Origin: Eumeta japonica
Lineage: Eukaryota; Arthropoda; Insecta; Lepidoptera; Psychidae
Reading direction: 5' to 3'
DNA length: 64,000 nt
Assembly (NCBI GenBank): GCA_005406025.1
Contig: BGZK01000295.1
Span: 186,001-250,000, forward strand
Shown here: positions 12,331 through 22,699 of the stretch, piece after piece
How positions within the stretch are numbered: the stretch's first letter is position 1
How the letters are laid out: every line of letters begins with the position of its first letter
Made by a program: the position numbers and the translations under genes
The notes under the pieces: model-generated
What the model was told of the DNA's origin: nothing
What the model saw: only the letters and a program-made list of their open reading frames with translations
Database searches by the model: none

Positions 12331-12640
12331 GACACCTTATCAGATCGTACGAACGGACGGCCGGCCGAGAATCGGGAGGAGCCGTTTACAATGAATTGAT
12401 ATAAATCGCTGCAGCACAATCCATCTTCTTTAGAGCAACACCCGAACTCGGATAATGGTTAAACGACATCTATCTTTATCTAGGGCGAAACAAATGGGTC
12501 ATATTTGAATGTGATTCAGAAGCCCACACGTTTGTCGATATTCGTCCGATACCGATTCGATACGATAGTCCGGAGACGATGTATCGATTTATAGATATAC
12601 CATTACCGATTTAAGAGCACGCCTGCGCTTTGTATTGTTA
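12331..12640. promoter_or_regulatory. GC-richer block with GATA-type sites
   Basis: A GC-richer block without element resemblance. It has CTTATC/TTTATC GATA-type cores near 12338 and 12473, and clustered ATCGAT/CGATAC words at about 12540-12610. It is a candidate regulatory element by composition and motif only. Confidence 0.25.
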
Positions 12641-13229
12641 TCGTATTGGAACACAGTTACAGTTCTTGGTTTCTATTGATTATGTTTATAATGACAACTG
12701 ACTCTCTGTCTTTTTGTTTGTTCGCTGTTAAAGAAGAAAGGTAAATCACTTTTATTTGACACAAGGAGTTTATTTATTCTCATTGATGATTCAAACAATT
12801 TTATTTACTTTCCTAGCGGTTTTGATGTAGAAGAAAGAAAAGAATCAACAAGATTCCGCTAGACCTATATCTTTTTTTTGGATACGTGAAGTTAAACTTT
12901 AAAACATCGATGATTATTATCAGTTGAATATTCATCGAGACAGTAGTAGCATTGTTTCACGAGGTGTGTTATTAAATTTCATTATAACAACGAGTTAATT
13001 TGCCTAAAAAGATTATTAATCCTTGACATCTGAACCACAGAATGGTGAAGTTTTTGAGGTTCTAAATGTATATTTAGAATTGTACTAAAGTCTGAAAATG
13101 TTACCTTCGACTAGAACTGAGTTAAATTTAATATCATCCAGAGCGGTAATCCTTTATAAGAGTCCCACTTTGAGAGGAAAGGCTGCTAAGAAGGTTGTTG
13201 TCAAACGACAAAATCGTGTTTGAAAATAG
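12641..13229. other. AT-rich stretch, nothing recognised
   Basis: No gene, element or strong secondary structure was seen. Confidence 0.45.
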
Positions 13230-13590
13230 TACTGCAACTTAAGTCGCGGACGTTTTATACCGTCACTACCACGTTGTGGGAGTGATGTGAACACGAGGAG
13301 TGGTGATTAAGTCGAGTGCATTAATAAGTCATGTGAGGTTTTAATCCGCGGGATTGCCGAAACGTGTCCGCCGATGGATATCCGACTCGCCCTTTTAAGC
13401 GATCCAGCAAATCGTTAAGCGGGTTAAGTAAATAACCAATTTAACAAATCAGATTTTAAGTGGCGCTGCGGCAGCGTGAAACGTAATCTCGGCTCGGATC
13501 AAATTAACTTATGTGCCCGTTCTCTACAGTTTATTTAAGGATAATCAGCGGTAATAACTAACTAGTAGGAAACGTGCGGGCACCGTCCGC
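13230..13590. promoter_or_regulatory. GC-richer block with inverted K50 homeodomain sites
   Basis: This block has balanced composition in an AT-rich setting. It contains TAATCC at 13342-13347 facing GGATTG at 13351-13356, three bases apart. TAATCC is the core bound by K50 homeodomains (Otx, Bicoid, Pitx, Sine oculis type), and an inverted pair at short spacing suits a dimer. Other homeodomain cores (TTAATAAG, TTAAGT) are nearby. A developmental enhancer is inferred. Confidence 0.35.
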
Positions 13591-13837
13591 AAAATAAATT
13601 GTTTTGTCTTTTTTTTGAATTTTTTATTCATTCTTTTTATTATACGAAATCGATTCTGAGAGGTTTTGAATGGAAAATAAAAATTTATATTTCTCAAAAG
13701 CAATTGTATCTTTTAATATTTAATTTCTATATTATTTGTTCACGGGTTGCCCAACTAGTACATAATCTATTGTATAGTTTCTTAAAGGACACGTAAATGT
13801 AGATGACGTCTTAATGAGAATATTTATTTGTATAATT

Positions 13838-14190
13838 CTATTAATATTATAAATGCGAAGTTGGCCAAGATATATGGATGAATATTTGTTACGCATTAAA
13901 GCAAAGACTGCTAAAGGAATTTTGATGTACCTTCACAATAATTATTATAATTTTTAAACAAGAATAAGACATAAGTTATAAAATATAAGATGCTAAGTTT
14001 TGTCGCGGCTTCGCTCACGTGAATTTTACAAAGGCAGAACCGTCATCTATAGAAACCAAAACCGGGACCAAGGTCATATACGAGAGCAATACCATAATCG
14101 AGATTGTGGATAACAGCGTGATCGGTAAATATACAAAATGAAAGAATCCACTCTATATTTACGCGGGCGGAGCTGCGAGCGAAAGCTAGT
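13838..14190 (+). mobile_element. Lep1-type Helitron-like non-autonomous element
   Basis: The left end reads CTATTAATATTATAAATGCG, the usual 5' phrase of lepidopteran Lep1-like elements. The right end reads GCGAGCGAAAGCTAGT, with the CTAG-T 3' terminus expected of Helitrons. A second family phrase, GTCGCGGCTTCGCTCACGTG, lies inside at about 14001-14021, suggesting a composite or nested copy. It has no coding capacity. Identity rests on recalled consensus ends. Confidence 0.65.
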
Positions 14191-14937
14191 TAGTCTAAAA
14201 CAAGTTAAATATCACCTTTTAATATTTATCGAATTTTAGTATTATAGTATGCATAAGAATGCATTTGCGAAGTAGATAAATCCTTTACCGAATGACAATG
14301 AATAAATCATTCCTGAATTTTGCGGACGGTACGTAACGTATGATTAAATTTTAAATTGGCCAGCCCACACAGGCCGCTCTGAATCGCCTATCGCGCTGTC
14401 GTGACGCTCCGCTCCGGTCCGCCTCTGTAATAAAACGATATGCAATGCGGAAATTCAAAATTTTCAGGAAAAAATACATTAATTTTTTCTTCTTAAAAAT
14501 CGCGAGAGAGTAAAATTGTTCTGTGTGTCGAATATGGTTATGCGGATATTGTTGTGGATGCAAACTCCGACTCCCTTTTCAATCTCAGTAACTAATCAAA
14601 GGCGGTTGTGGTTGCATTTACGATTAAGGTAGGGAGTTGAATGGGTACCTGTCACGATCTAGTTTAGCGACATCCGTCTCACTCGTCGTTATTCTTTGGA
14701 AGGTACATTAAACAGATGGTCTCGACTGAGGCGATAATAATCGTTAAGTCTAGTTAAAGGGTTCATGACGGCTAGATATGAGGTTGATCCTAAGTACGTT
14801 AAATGCAGCGCTTCATCATCCACTTGATGGTGTATGGCCTGCACCTACACCTGTCATTCTACAGTTGCTAGGAGCAGTGGTACAATGTATAGAAGGGTGA
14901 ATTTTTTTTTACCATTTCCGAAGAGCAAATAAGTATG
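14191..14937. other. Unassigned stretch
   Basis: GC-richer patches occur at about 14345-14425 and 14560-14850. No gene or element motif was recognised in either. They may be regulatory or decayed repeats. Confidence 0.3.
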
Positions 14938-15075
14938 CGAGCTACCAGAGAGTAAATGGTCACTGCCGTCCACGGATACAGGCAAGCCCTGACGAGTCAC
15001 CAGTGCGTTGCCGGCTTCTTGGGTAAAACTAAGCGATCTGGTGGAGGCGAGAGTGGCCTGATGGAGGGGGTAGAG
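14938..15075 (+). repeat. Fragment of a LINE/SINE 3' region
   Basis: The phrase GAGTAAATGGTCACTGCCGT followed by ACCAGTGCGTTGCCGGCTTC and TTGGGTAAA matches the recalled 3' region of an abundant lepidopteran retrotransposon/SINE family. It has no coding capacity. Related but different tails are at 46.8 and 57.85 kb. Confidence 0.55.
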
Positions 15076-15904
15076 GACTGAAAAATGTTTACCTACTTTT
15101 TTCGTAAATACAGTATGAGTGTTAAGTAAACACAGCAAATAATAATAGAAAGTCATTTTTGGTAAATTTCCGAATATATTTATATTTTTTAAATAAGCTG
15201 TCATGATCAAAGACGAGAAGCCAGAAATACTCGTCTCATTAATATTTATTTTCGTTTTTGGGTGCTGCTAGATGCTCAAAGTAGCTTCATAATTTTTATT
15301 TATTAATAGCGATAAAGACATCTAATAAACGTTGACAAATGGCACCAAAATGGTTAAAAAAAATGTACTTCAAAGCTCCCACTGTACTTGTTTCTAGTTA
15401 TTTATAGGTAATATAAGGCAGATGTATCTATATAGACACGTGCATACATAATTATGAAAATATGCATTACTTATGAAAATCGTAAAATTTTTTAACGGAT
15501 TATAAAATCAACATTGTAATCTGCAACGCTAAATTTAAAATGGTACTTGCCATATAACCATATAACACATATTAACGTCGTATTTGGTTTACGGATACAA
15601 TTAATTGAGCCAATTAAACAACGACATGTCCGTATTAATCACACAAAGAGCATATATTGAATAACGACAGCAGTCATCAACACAAAATTAGCGACGCTGT
15701 ATTTATTAGGCGATATTCTGAATGCGTCCATGCCTCGATTACAGGCCAATCCAATTTGACGCTGCAATTTACTCTAATGAAATCGCAGTTTACCGCGACT
15801 CTATTTTACAGATTGTTTTATGAATACTAGAAGTGTATTTTTATTGTTTTTGTATAACAAAAATAAGAATATTTTTTATTTTGATAATTAGTACTTTATG
15901 TTCG
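15076..15904. other. AT-rich stretch, nothing recognised
   Basis: AT-rich, with only small frames. No element motif was found. Confidence 0.45.
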
Positions 15905-16560
15905 GTGGGCACTATTCACGAAATTTCTTGCTGCAGAAGAGGGCCGTTCGCGCGATTTACAAGCTCGTAACTTGTGCGTCTCTCAGAAGTAAGTTTAAGG
16001 AAATTGGAATCTTAATCCTGGCATCTCAATTCATTTATGAAAATTTATTATATGCAAAAAAATGTAGAAATATTTAAAAGAAACAGTAGTCGACATAAAC
16101 TCAATACTAGAAATAAAAAAGAAGTGATTTCACATGTTAGTCGACTAAGTAAAGTTAAAAATTCATTTAGAGGGCTCTGTGTGCGCCTATTCAATAAGGT
16201 TCCTGTAGATATACAAGATTTATCCCTATATAAATTTAAGACTATTATTAAACATTCCCTCAGTAAAAAAGGGTATTATACAATTTCTTAATATTGAGAA
16301 GACAAATATCCATGTGCAAAAGCGGCTTGACTCCTTACCGGGCTGTTTCGTTCTTAATGGTTTTGCATTTGTTTTGGCTATGCATGAGCAAATTAGAAAA
16401 GAGCTACCCTTAAGTTTCTTGCTCGTTCTTCTTGAGGGAAAACTGCCTTCCGAACGAGCGGTAAAGTGTAAATTCGCAAAAAAATATGACGAACTTCAAG
16501 TGTTATTTTGTAACCTATGAAATAAAGATATTTTAATTTGAATTAAAACAAAAAAAAAAA
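15905..16560 (+). pseudogene. CR1/Jockey-like LINE, ORF2 C-terminus and 3' UTR
   Basis: This is the last quarter of a LINE ORF2 followed by its 3' untranslated end and poly(A). The plus strand gives LLQKRAVRAIYKL (about 15925-15970), FIYENLLYAKK, HKLNTRNKKEV, then FRGLCVRLFNKVP and FKTIIKHSL..KGYYTI, with a stop at 16289-16291. The order QKRA-RAIY, then NTRN, then FN-LP, then FK..L...YY is typical of CR1/Daphne/Kiri-like RT C-termini. The last 85 codons are uninterrupted (16037-16291). The 3' UTR carries TTTCTTGCTCGTTCTTCT, CTGCCTTCCGAACGAGCGGT, an AATAAA at about 16521 and an A-run to 16560. The copy is 5'-truncated, as usual for LINEs. The same 3' UTR family occurs on the minus strand at 47.4 kb. 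Confidence 0.85.
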
Positions 16561-17680
16561 ACGTAGCGTTGGTTACTGTTTTATTGAAACTCTTGGGTCT
16601 CTGTGTACTCAGGACAAATATTAAATAATCATCAGTTTTTTTTTTCTTTTTTTGGAACATGGAGAAAAAGGCCCGATCGGATATATAATTGAGGAAAAGA
16701 CTGAGATGTGTACTGACTAAAGAAAATCAGGTAAAAGAATGTTGGAAGAAATATTTCTTATTTTTGTATGTAGGATACAGTTGCCAAAGAGAATGACTTT
16801 TTTTTTATTTAATCGTTAAAAGACTATATATCTTAAAAAAGCGAAAGCATACCTGAATCAGATATGTAATAGTACTTGGATGACCGAGCTTTGCTCGGTA
16901 TTATTTTTGGCATATCGTGTTTTTTTTGGAAAATATATCGTATTTGAGATACGAATTACATACTGATGAAATATGAATAATATCGTTCGATTTTATTGCG
17001 TTTTTTTCAAAGATATTTTAGGCACTTTTAAGAGAACACGTTAGTTAAAAGTTAAAAAGACAAGTATTTTATCAATATCATTAGTAAACAATTGATTTTC
17101 TTGATCTAACCTTAAACCAAACACTTATCGGCATGCGGCGGAATGTTTCAAAATCTGTAGTATTTAACTACAAATTTTCACTATTAAACATAATAGTTAC
17201 TTTAACATGTAGTAAAACTGTCAAATTCTATTGCTTCAAAAAACCACTTGTTTAAAGTTAAATGTTAACGGACAGGTTTGCTGTCAGTTACGATAAGCGC
17301 CTAATTTATAATTCTTAATTTTTAGATGTTTCCGAAATGGATTACGAAGAAAATTTTCAATTATTACCTATTACTCTAAAATAGTAAGAAAATAATCAAA
17401 TTAGCGATGAAATATACGACTATGTATATACCGCCAATGCTACAAATGCCAAAATGGCATTTGGTATTTGAAAGTTGACTTAGCATTTGGAGATGGCCCC
17501 ACGCACCTCCAACATTAACTCTAAAGTTACTTCACTGGGCGGAAATATTGAAGGAAGAGTATATGCGGGATACAAAGTGTAGGGAGTCTTGTTTGTTGTT
17601 ATGAATAGCAACAGTATTTCAGAAAAAAATTGCGTCACTATACATAATGATCTACTTTAATAGCTTAATAGTGTATAAAG
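16561..17680. other. AT-rich stretch with a 5S-like short motif
   Basis: Largely AT-rich. At 16870-16888 TAGTACTTGGATGACCGAG resembles the 3' internal promoter part of 5S rRNA (TAGTACTTGGATGGGTGACC) with three bases missing. It runs into a 7-bp hairpin (16883-16899). This could be a relic of a 5S-derived SINE. Nothing else was recognised. Confidence 0.35.
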
Positions 17681-17855
17681 TTGAATGTGGCATAAGAAAC
17701 ATGAAAATAAAATTAATGCAGCGGAGATTCCTACGCAGTGTGTGTGGGATGGGATGTATTGATTGAGATTGATTTAGAAATTGTGATTTCAAGGGAATAG
17801 TGCGGATTGAAAGCTTTGATGACTAAAGTAGAAAAAGTTGTATTCACGGACGCAT
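17681..17855 (+). pseudogene. RTE-type LINE fragment (ORF2 C-terminal region)
   Basis: The plus strand encodes RRFLRSVCGM (about 17718-17747), D-FRNCDFKGI and RIESFDD-SRKSCI (to about 17850). These line up with the R-LRS-CGV, RN-D-R and V-TKVERG-L blocks of insect RTE C-termini, the same domain as at 60-555. It is very short and contains stops. It keeps neither the RT core nor the 3' UTR. Confidence 0.6.
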
Positions 17856-18007
17856 TATCGTCGCTGCTTAATGCGTTTGTGAAGCGATTTTTTTTTTATG
17901 CCATGATTCACCAAAATTGTTACTGCTAGTAGACCAGGGTAGCTGTGGTATGCAGACGTATACCGAAAGCTGCACGTATAATGTATGTTCATACTGAAAA
18001 AAAATCA

Positions 18008-18041
18008 GATGTATGTATTAATGTATATTAATACATACATC
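18008..18041. repeat. Hairpin, 15-bp perfect arms, 4-nt loop
   Basis: GATGTATGTATTAAT at 18008-18022 pairs exactly with 18027-18041 around a GTAT loop. Further GATG/CATC words repeat downstream to about 18085. Confidence 0.85.
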
Positions 18042-18311
18042 AGACGGATAGTACATCAGATGGATGTATATCAAATGAATGATACTTGAGTTAGAAGTGT
18101 ATTAACAGACACAAAAACAATTGTGCTTTATAATATGTTGGTCACATTTAAAATTTTTAGAATTGGCCACTTCGAAATTGTAAAATAATAAAACATATTT
18201 AAATTAAAAAAAAAAATGAACCATTTGCCAAACTTATTATGTAGATTGTATTCATCTGTCATTTGCTTTTACAAATTGGCGGTAAAACGAAAATTGTTTG
18301 TCTAAAGTCAA

Positions 18312-18930
18312 CATGAATTTCATGCGAGAAAATTTTCGTGCAATGGTTTTCCATGAATTTCGTTGCCCTTTAAACCAACAAGAAAGTTAAGACAGACTTC
18401 GATTAGCCTTTTATGATGAAGCTCCATCACTTTTCACTCTTTACAACTGATTTAACAATTTCAAACATGGTTGCACTAATGTGACTGATGATCTGCGTGA
18501 TGGACGTCCTTCTATTGCAAAGATCAAAGATAAAATGATGGAAACTGACAAAAGAGTGACACTTGTATGAGTCATGTTCACAAAACCTTTCATGAAAATT
18601 TAGCGGTCAGGAAGCTTTGTGCTCAGTGGACACCTCAAAATTTGATCGACTCTCAAAAACTCCGTCCTATTAATTGATGCCTCGAAATGACGTGAAGGTT
18701 TGCCAGCGGTGACTCAAATGCTATGTGCGACAAGGTTACAGGTAACAAAAGTTGGATTTATTGTTACGATTCCGAAACCAAAAAACAGTCTCCTTTTCAC
18801 TTTGCGTTTTCTTTTGAGGATTTTCCTATTAAAGACGGTGGCCTCTTTCTTCGAAATGACAGTGATCATTGTTTTAGATAATAAAAAAACAGTAACTGCA
18901 GATTCGTACACTAATAACTGCTTACCTCTT
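18312..18930 (+). pseudogene. mariner transposase, N-terminal and central part
   Basis: A second, different mariner-family transposase. From an apparent start at 18312 the plus strand gives MRENFRAMVFHEF, then DRLRLAFYDEAPS after a stop, then DDLRDGRPS (about 18484-18510), METDKRVT, VHKTFHENLAVRKLC, the catalytic-site block VTGNKSWIYCYD (about 18735-18770), and in another frame KTVASFFEMT and DNKKTVTADSYTNNCLPL up to 18930. The motif is GDESW in working relatives; here it is GNKSW (Asn codon at 18744-18746), so the first catalytic Asp is lost as well as the frame. The match stops abruptly where the 120-bp tandem array begins, and resumes beyond it at about 19640. Confidence 0.85.
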
Positions 18931-18931
18931 A

Positions 18932-19525
18932 CGAGCCCAAACTCGATGGGGGTTGCGTCGTTTAATTACGGAGTTCCTATGGCCACCTTCTAGCTCCATC
19001 ATCAGACGCTGATTACCATATAGTATCAAAGTACTCGTCAAGAGGAATCAAACGAGCCCAAAATCGATGGGGTTGCGTCGTTTAATTACGGAGTTCCTAT
19101 GGCCACCTTCCAGCTCCATCATCAGACCCTGGTTACCATATAGTATCAAAGTACTTGTCAAGAGGAATCAAACGAGCCCAAACTCGATGGGGTTACGTCG
19201 TTTAATTACGGAGTTCCTATGGCCACCTTCTAGCTCCATCATCAGACCCTGGTTACCATATAGTATCAAAGTACTCGTCAAGACGAATCAAACGAGCCCA
19301 AACTCGATGGGGTTGCGCCGTTTAATTACGGAGTTCCTATGGCCACCTTCCAGCTCCATCATCAGACCCTGGTTACCATATAGTATCAAAGTAATCGTCA
19401 AGACGAATCAAACGAGCCCAAACTCGATGGGGTTGCGCCGTTTAATTACGGAGTTCCTATGGCCACCTTCCAGCTCCATCATCAGACGCTGATTACCATA
19501 GAGTATCAAAGTACTCGCCAACACA
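18932..19525 (+). repeat. 120-bp tandem array, about 4.9 copies
   Basis: Units start with CGAGCCCAAA at 18932, 19053, 19173, 19293 and 19413; the first is 121 bp and the rest 120 bp. Copies differ at only a few sites. Each contains TTTAATTACGGAGTTCCTAT and CCACCTTCTAGCTCCATCAT, phrases I recall from a dispersed lepidopteran repeat in which they occur singly. Because 120 is divisible by three, one frame stays open through 3.5 units (19067-19492) and gives a 40-residue peptide repeat. That is an arithmetic effect of unit length and not evidence of a gene. The array sits inside a mariner. Confidence 0.9.
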
Positions 19526-19639
19526 GTCAATAAAGTTCAGTTTAAATTTTAAAATAATTTATTTTCTTATATTAAATGTACATAAATTCTCTCATTATTC
19601 GAAATTCGAATTCTAAGCTGGCAGCTTCAATCTGTTAAT

Positions 19640-19878
19640 TTTGCGTCACACAATCTTAAAATTTCACTCTCATCATTTTTTCATAACGTGCCTAAAGAAG
19701 TATAACTTCAATAAAAATTTTGAGCAAATTGGTTTATGGACGACGATAAAGCAGTGGTTGCATATGAAAAGGCCGTCGAAAAGATCCCTAAGTTCCAGTG
19801 GGAAAGTGTTTCTCTCGGTGGTTCCATCTAATGCAGGGATGTATTGGTCTCAAAGGACACTATTTTGAAAAACAATAA
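19640..19878 (+). pseudogene. mariner transposase, C-terminal part (rest of the 18.3 kb copy)
   Basis: Past the tandem array the plus strand reads ..HHFFITCLKKY (about 19668-19705), then DDDKAVVAYEKAVEKIPKFQW (about 19738-19800) and, after a frameshift, GHYFEKQ with a stop at 19876-19878. These match the F-EEAV-AY..A...P...W block and the Y-FEKQ end of mori-type mariners. The HHDNA and SPDLAP blocks that carry the second and third catalytic Asp are not recognisable. Together with 18312-18930 this accounts for most of one transposase of about 345 residues. Confidence 0.75.
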
Positions 19879-20940
19879 TAGGAAAAATAATTTGCTGTAA
19901 TAGTTTATTCAGTTTATTACTTCATAATGACTTTTAATTTGAACTACGTACGTATCGAGAAAACTATAAGTTGAATTAAATTAAGTGGAAAACTTAATGA
20001 AATCTTAATGAATTAAAATAGTAGTCTTCATTAATTCGACGACGTTCTTGGGGCAAATTACTACTTCAATTCGCCGATTCTGTGAACTTCGGTTACTTTG
20101 ATTTTTTTTTTTTTACGAATTTCTTTGATTGCACGAACCTACACAACTGGTGACGTCCGCGGTGGTGGCGACTTTAGGCACTGAAGTGTGTCGGGCTCGA
20201 GGACGACGCTTAATATCTCGCCCGCTGTCGACCGACAGCCGAGATTATTGTTCGTGTAACTGCTATATCGAAGTTAGATCTACCTAATCCGTAAGTTTGC
20301 AACGAATAGACGTATTGGTTTACTATTTTGACCCCGGTCGGAGTTCTTTATAGATTTGCCGAAACTCATCAGAGTTCCCAATTACTACTGGAAGAGAACA
20401 ACATGGATATTCGTAGCAATTTTTGTCATCTCCTTGATCATTTCGAGATCCACTTCTTGAGAAACTAATATTTTTAAATATATCTCCAAGGTCATTCAGC
20501 AATAATAAAATAATGAAGATTAAAACTAAATCGTAAATAAAACTATTAAACTATTATTTTCATTAGTAACTTTATTTCAAACTCATATTATATGCGTTGA
20601 ATTGTCGTTATTGTTTGTATGTTTTACACAGATATTTCACAATATTGATTGTAATACAAACTTTGATAGGAGGAATGTTGTAAAAAAGTATGAAATTCGT
20701 TTTCAAATCGACTAGATATATGTGTTAGAAACTATTAATCTCGTTTGTGAGATTGTTTGTCATTAATAGTTAAAATTGTCAATTATAAAAAAAAATATCT
20801 GATTATACGTTCACTACGCCACATATGTCGACGCGAAGATCGAGTTCGAAAAACCGCGTAGCCCACTACTCTGTATGCTTGCACAAGCGAACTTCCACGC
20901 GGGGAGATCACGTAAAAAATGCTTGATTAATAAAAGTTCA
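19879..20940. other. Mostly unassigned; GC-richer patch at 20.1-20.3 kb
   Basis: AT-rich on either side of a patch at about 20120-20290 that contains CTGGTGACGTCCGCGGTGGT and GTCGACCGACAGC. That patch might be regulatory or the boundary of a lost LTR element. No LTR pair or coding domain was found. A second CG-rich patch lies at about 20815-20915, leading into the GC island. Confidence 0.35.
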
Positions 20941-21255
20941 GTTCCGCAACCCCCGCGGCGAGGCCCTCGGGTGGGTCCACGCCGTGCCCGTAAATAAGAG
21001 AGCGCCGGGGCGCGCCCGCGGAGGCCGGCGCCGCCCCACGGCTCGGCCGTCGGCCGTCGTGCGTGAACCGGCGCGGTCGGAAGGGTTTTTACTTTACGAA
21101 ACTTGCATAAATTTGGAGACAGGCAAAGTGGGTTCGCGTGTTCCGCGCACGTGACTCTATTTCGTGAGAGCCGCTCGACGGTTTCTTTGCGAACTTCCAG
21201 GCGTCGCGCGACGCCCCCCGCCGGCCGCCGCGCGGCGGTGCGGCCGCTGCGCTAA
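20941..21255. promoter_or_regulatory. GC/CpG island
   Basis: The sharpest composition change in the window. CG-rich blocks (about 20950-21085 and 21165-21250) are separated by a balanced segment containing GCGCACGTGACTC (E-box CACGTG). I see no open frame with a domain and no mobile-element motif. In AT-rich insect genomes such islands often mark promoters, 5' exons or strong enhancers. No TATA box or TSS could be pinned down. Confidence 0.4.
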
Positions 21256-21364
21256 TGCCGTAGAGACAGAGGCGGTATAAGGGCTATAGAAAACCTTGCC
21301 TTCACTTTATCAATTAGACAAATTGTCTTATGAGATGTACCAGCACTTTTTAAAATGTTCAACA

Positions 21365-21366
21365 TA

Positions 21367-21408
<42 letters not shown>

Positions 21409-21409
21409 T
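21365..21409. repeat. (TA)n microsatellite
   Basis: An almost pure TA dinucleotide run, interrupted by two TACA steps. It abuts the SINE head that follows. Confidence 0.95.
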
Positions 21410-21414
21410 TTAAT

Positions 21415-21690
21415 GAGTGGTGGCCGGTCAGTGGTTTAGAGCGTCGCCTTTGAATTAAGAGATATCGATTTCGAATGGGTTCAATTTTGATCACTGACAA
21501 ATAGACCAATCAGCTTTTAAAATTTGAGTCTAATTAAATTTGCCGCGTGGCTCGGATAGCAAATTAAACCGTAGGCCTCGCACGTAATTAGCGCGTCGGT
21601 TTAGCAGAATTTAGCAATTTCCAACCTGCACTGGGCCAGCGTGGAGGCCTTAAACCTCAAATTCTTTCGAATTCAAACAAAATTTTTGCG
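21415..21690 (+). mobile_element. tRNA-derived SINE
   Basis: The head has a pol III A-box-like TGGCCGGTCAGTGG (21421-21434) and a B-box-like GGGTTCAATTTTG (21478-21490) at tRNA spacing. The body carries AACCTGCACTGGGCCAGCGT (about 21633-21652), a phrase recalled from lepidopteran SINEs. The B box is degenerate (consensus GGTTCGANTCC), so pol III transcription is unlikely. Confidence 0.6.
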
Positions 21691-22690
21691 AGAATATACC
21701 TCACCAGTGGGATGTTTAAACCTAGACACTATACATATTGTCTGGTCTGGCATAGGACTAACAGCATATTATTTTTCCAAAAAAAAAAATTGAAAACAGA
21801 GTTTTTTTGCTTTTTTAATATTACAAAAAACTGATTCTGTTAATTCTTAGTATTTATAATAGCGATAGAATACATAGAAAATTTATGAATTCGTTTTCAT
21901 AAAAAATAAATAATATCGTTCAGTGTTACTGAATATTGTAACATTGATATATGTACCAAAAATTACGTTTAATTTAATTTAATTTGATATACGTAGCACG
22001 AGATCGACTCATATTTAACTGGATATTATTGCTTTTACTTTATTGTTAGCATTTCTGCCATAATAACATATTATATTTTATGAAAGTTTTCACTATTACG
22101 ATCGAAAAAAAAAACATGATAAGTCTTAAATATAATACCGTCCCCTTTGGTATCCGATGTATATGCAGTTTTTAAAGCGAGTTTGCCTTTTTGTTTCTTT
22201 GAGACTAGATTTCTTGCATAATGTTGGCAGACGTAAATCATATGATATTTTAAAATGATATATATTTTTAAAGTCTACCATGCATCCATATTGCGATTGT
22301 CGAAGCAATAACGGGTCAAGTTCGAGTTAGACTCGAGCACCGGGAGTTTTGTACCACTATCTTGCTTTTATCTTACTTTTAATTGCTCATAAATTATAAT
22401 TTATTTCATTAAATTCGTATCGTTAGCACGAAACATACTCACATTTGATCAGTTTATATTGTTTGTCTATAATAATCACAATATATTTGTCTTATTTATT
22501 TACCAATAAAAACGCTTTTTTGACCTATATGGTTTCTAAGATAGAGAAAACAAAAAAAAAAGCTTTAAAACACATTTCTTGTATAAGGGCCACCTTAATT
22601 TTTTGCTTTTTTTATTATTTGTGAGAACATCCATCGTGATAACATACATTTTATAAAAATGTGAACTAGCTGCTTATTAAGTACAATTCA
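21691..22690. other. AT-rich stretch, nothing recognised
   Basis: Very AT-rich. Short frames only, with no element or gene motif. Confidence 0.45.
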
Positions 22691-22699
22691 AATGATACA

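Noticed and set aside
19067..19492. A 141-codon open frame encoding a perfect 40-residue repeat protein
   Set aside because: It follows from a 120-bp tandem array with unit length divisible by three, lying inside a broken mariner. Nothing else supports coding.
18932..19525. CRISPR-like array
   Set aside because: Units are contiguous 120-bp copies with no variable spacers, and the DNA is animal nuclear sequence.
20120..20290. LTR retrotransposon boundary with primer-binding site
   Set aside because: CTGGTGACGTCCG looked PBS-like, but no LTR pair, polypurine tract or gag/pol domain was found nearby.
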